From Strongylocentrotus purpuratus (lineage: Eukaryota; Echinodermata; Echinoidea; Camarodonta; Strongylocentrotidae), in assembly GCF_000002235.5 (NCBI RefSeq), contig NW_022145601.1:22547389-22611388 (forward strand): DNA of 64,000 bases. The letters are read 5' to 3'. A program made the translations under genes and the position numbers. Below, in pieces: positions 62,225-64,000 of the stretch (position 1 is the first letter of the stretch; each line of letters starts with the position of its first letter). Below the pieces are notes generated by a model. It ran no database searches and was not told where the DNA came from. It worked only from the letters and a program-made list of their open reading frames with translations.

Positions 62225-62700
62225 TAGGACGGAAATCCGTATCAAGTAATTCGTAGGAACAACACAACACCAACAAACAGGATTATCTGGGTTCCGCTAT
62301 ATTGACGTTGGACGAAAAATGGAGCGGAATTAATTTTTAAGAGCAGTGTCAGAGAGGCATCATAGCAACGATCAACATGTATCTGTACCAAGTCATTCAT
62401 AAAAACAACACCAGCACAACGGGATTCTTTCGATTCTGGTATGAACATTGGGCGGAAAACGTAGCGAAACAGGACCTGTAAAAGGAATTGAAGAGAGGCA
62501 TTGTAGCAGCCATAGACACTTATCTGTATCAAATCACTGATTGGAACAACACAAAGACTGAAAAACATGGTCATGTTATTCCCCGTGGTTGGAAAATAGA
62601 GCAAAACTAACCTCACAAATGCAGCGGAAGGGAATTATAGCAGCCACAGACACGTATCCGTATCAAGTAATCTGTAGAAAGAACAACAACAACAGCAGAG
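62225..62700 (+). repeat. Three tandem degenerate units around CACARACACNTATC
   Basis: Phrases such as ATAGCAACGATCAACATGTA-TCTGTACCAAGTCATTC (62365), GTAGCAGCCATAGACACTTA-TCTGTATCAAATCAC (62502) and ATAGCAGCCACAGACACGTA-TCCGTATCAAGTAATC (62637) recur about every 135 bp. Each is followed by AACAACAC-type sequence; a fourth, partial copy starts at 62235 (CCGTATCAAGTAATTCGTAG). An old tandem repeat of about 135 bp. Confidence 0.75.
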
Positions 62701-62859
62701 CCTCTTGAAACCCTTATCACTGCAGGCATCTGGTAAATGCAAAATCGATAGAAACCTTTTAAGTCCGAAAAAATACCCAAACTCCCGTCGGTAAATCCTC
62801 ATTGGAATATCAATGCTAATCGAATGGACGATATGTTGGAGTACCACCCCCTTAAGAGG

Positions 62860-63385
62860 GCAGAACTGGATAGGGACGGGGGAATTGGGAGAAAGGAGAG
62901 GCAGAGAAGATGGGGACAGAGAGGGAGAGAAAAGGGTTGAGGGAGCGGTATTAACAGAGAGGAAAGGGCCAACTGAAATGAGAGACTGGGAGGAGGCAGA
63001 GACAGGTTAGTAGAACATGGGGAATTGAGAGGGAGAGAGAGAAGAGAGAGACAGAGATAGAGAGAGAGAGAGGTAGAACGAGAGAGAGAGAGGAGAGAGA
63101 GGGGTAGAGAAGGGAAGAAAAGAGGAAGAGAAAAACTGAGGGAATAGACAGAAAAGAGAGTATAGAGAGAAAAAGAGTGGGAAGGGCACAAAATTATAAT
63201 TAGCCAAACAGAATGAAAGGAAGTATTAATCAAAAGAGAGTTACATTTAAAAAAAATGGATATGTATTGAGAAAAATAGCTCGATTTTGCAATCTCAAGC
63301 CCTGCAAGTGATAAGCAGATGTAGAGAGAGAATGATAGAGGTGATGCTAAAGATAAGAGAGGAAGGAAGAAAGAAGGAGATAGAG

Positions 63386-63432
<47 letters not shown>

Positions 63433-63725
63433 CAAAGGAAGTGGGAGGAGAAAAGGGAACAATTATAGAGAGGGGGAACCACTGAGAGGGAGGTATATAT
63501 TGGGAGAGGGGATAGGTGAAAGAATGCTAAAGTTTAAAACATATATGAAAGGGTGAGGGAAAGAGAAAAAGATTGGGATTGGAAGAGGAAACACTATACC
63601 ATGCTATATAAAGATAGTGAATCAATGAGAGGGAGAGGAAGAAAGACAGAAGGAATCATTAGGACGAGAGGAAGACGGGGAGAGGGGAGGGGGAGAGAGA
63701 GAGGGAGGAGAGGGGTTGCTAGAGG
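62860..63725. repeat. GA-rich low-complexity region before the last exon
   Basis: About 860 bp of purine-rich DNA including a pure (GA)n at 63391-63427. On the minus strand it gives a 227-residue Ser-Leu frame, rejected as a gene. It lies in the intron just upstream of the candidate last exon at 63807. Confidence 0.9.
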
Positions 63726-63806
63726 TTAAAGATACGACTGAACAGAAGGCTGTGGGGATATGCAATCCGCAATATTACCCTATTTTGTTGTCTTATTTCA
63801 TTCAAG

Positions 63807-63837
63807 AAGATGGGGGCCCCCGCAGGCGAGTACTTGA
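63807..63837 (+). CDS. Candidate last coding exon: short basic cytoplasmic tail
   Basis: A good acceptor (TTGTTGTCTTATTTCATTCAAG, AG 63805-63806) follows about 900 bp of GA-rich low-complexity DNA. Joined in phase 2 to the donor at 60742 it adds Lys then RWGPPQAST and a TGA at 63835-63837, for a total of 275 residues. The tail would be about 13 residues, with a basic juxtamembrane cluster and a Pro-Pro pair. A second acceptor 3 bases downstream (AAGAAG) would drop one Arg. This is the weakest exon because so short a frame cannot be judged by coding content. The gene may instead end at 60745 or use an exon beyond the window. Confidence 0.42.
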
Positions 63838-64000
63838 GATCCTAAAACGAGCCTTGGACTAAAATCGATATGATCAAAATGTAAACTGACGAGAGAGCTA
63901 CAGTACGTATCCGATCGCATCTCAGTCCTGTGCTTCTAGCCGTTGGTAGGCGTGTAGAAACTACCAGTGGAATGAAAATGAATATCCCAGATTCACGATT

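Noticed and set aside
62799..63482. 227-residue minus-strand frame rich in Ser, Leu and Pro
   Set aside because: Low-complexity translation of GA-rich DNA; it lies in the intron before the candidate last exon.

Overview
The window looks like non-coding-rich animal DNA, most probably from a marine invertebrate deuterostome such as an echinoderm. The grounds are: AT-rich sequence with no long gene-like reading frames; very abundant (CT)n/(GA)n microsatellites; tRNA-headed SINEs sharing a downstream core; many short inverted-repeat (MITE-like) elements; a decayed L1/Tx1-type retrotransposon; and a gene in short exons separated by introns of up to about 11 kb. The taxonomic guess comes from the style of the repeats, not from a database match.

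Only one gene is well supported. It is on the + strand and spans roughly the right half. A first coding exon (48195-48264) encodes an initiator Met and a hydrophobic signal peptide and ends at a near-consensus donor in phase 1. It joins in phase to a Ser/Thr-rich, cysteine-free ectodomain exon (59171-59758). A phase-1 donor inside the apparent open frame at 59759 joins in phase to a transmembrane exon (60603-60741). A strong phase-2 donor overlaps an in-frame stop there, and an acceptor at 63805-63806 adds a short basic tail ending at 63837. The result is a predicted type I single-pass protein of about 275 residues (266 if translation stops at 60743-60745). I do not recognise the family. Two upstream sites could supply the non-coding 5' exon: a CG-containing promoter-like block with an E2F-type site and a GTGAGA donor near 36.1-36.4 kb, and a nearer candidate ending at 47405.

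The left half (1-36 kb) is repeat-dominated. It holds long GA/CT tracts, a TTAA-flanked inverted-repeat element at 4.4-4.8 kb, a nested block of small elements at 6.3-7.4 kb, a 365-bp tandem duplication at 10.7-11.4 kb, a nearly perfect 114-bp hairpin at 19.85 kb, a broken L1-like ORF2 remnant at 21.0-21.8 kb, and a CT/CA higher-order repeat at 29.2-30.4 kb. Two interspersed families recur: one MITE family (three copies) and one unclassified family (four copies, both orientations).

The middle (36-48 kb) holds a (CTA)n tract, a diverged tandem array at 37.8-38.6 kb with an insertion inside it, a clean 172-bp satellite at 44.6-45.5 kb, and minus-strand SINEs. Introns of the gene (48.3-63.8 kb) carry a cluster of TGACG sites just after the first coding exon, a SINE between exons 2 and 3, degenerate direct repeats at 57.6-58.6 kb, and GA-rich low-complexity DNA before the last exon. 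No CRISPR, bacterial operon or complete autonomous transposon was seen.
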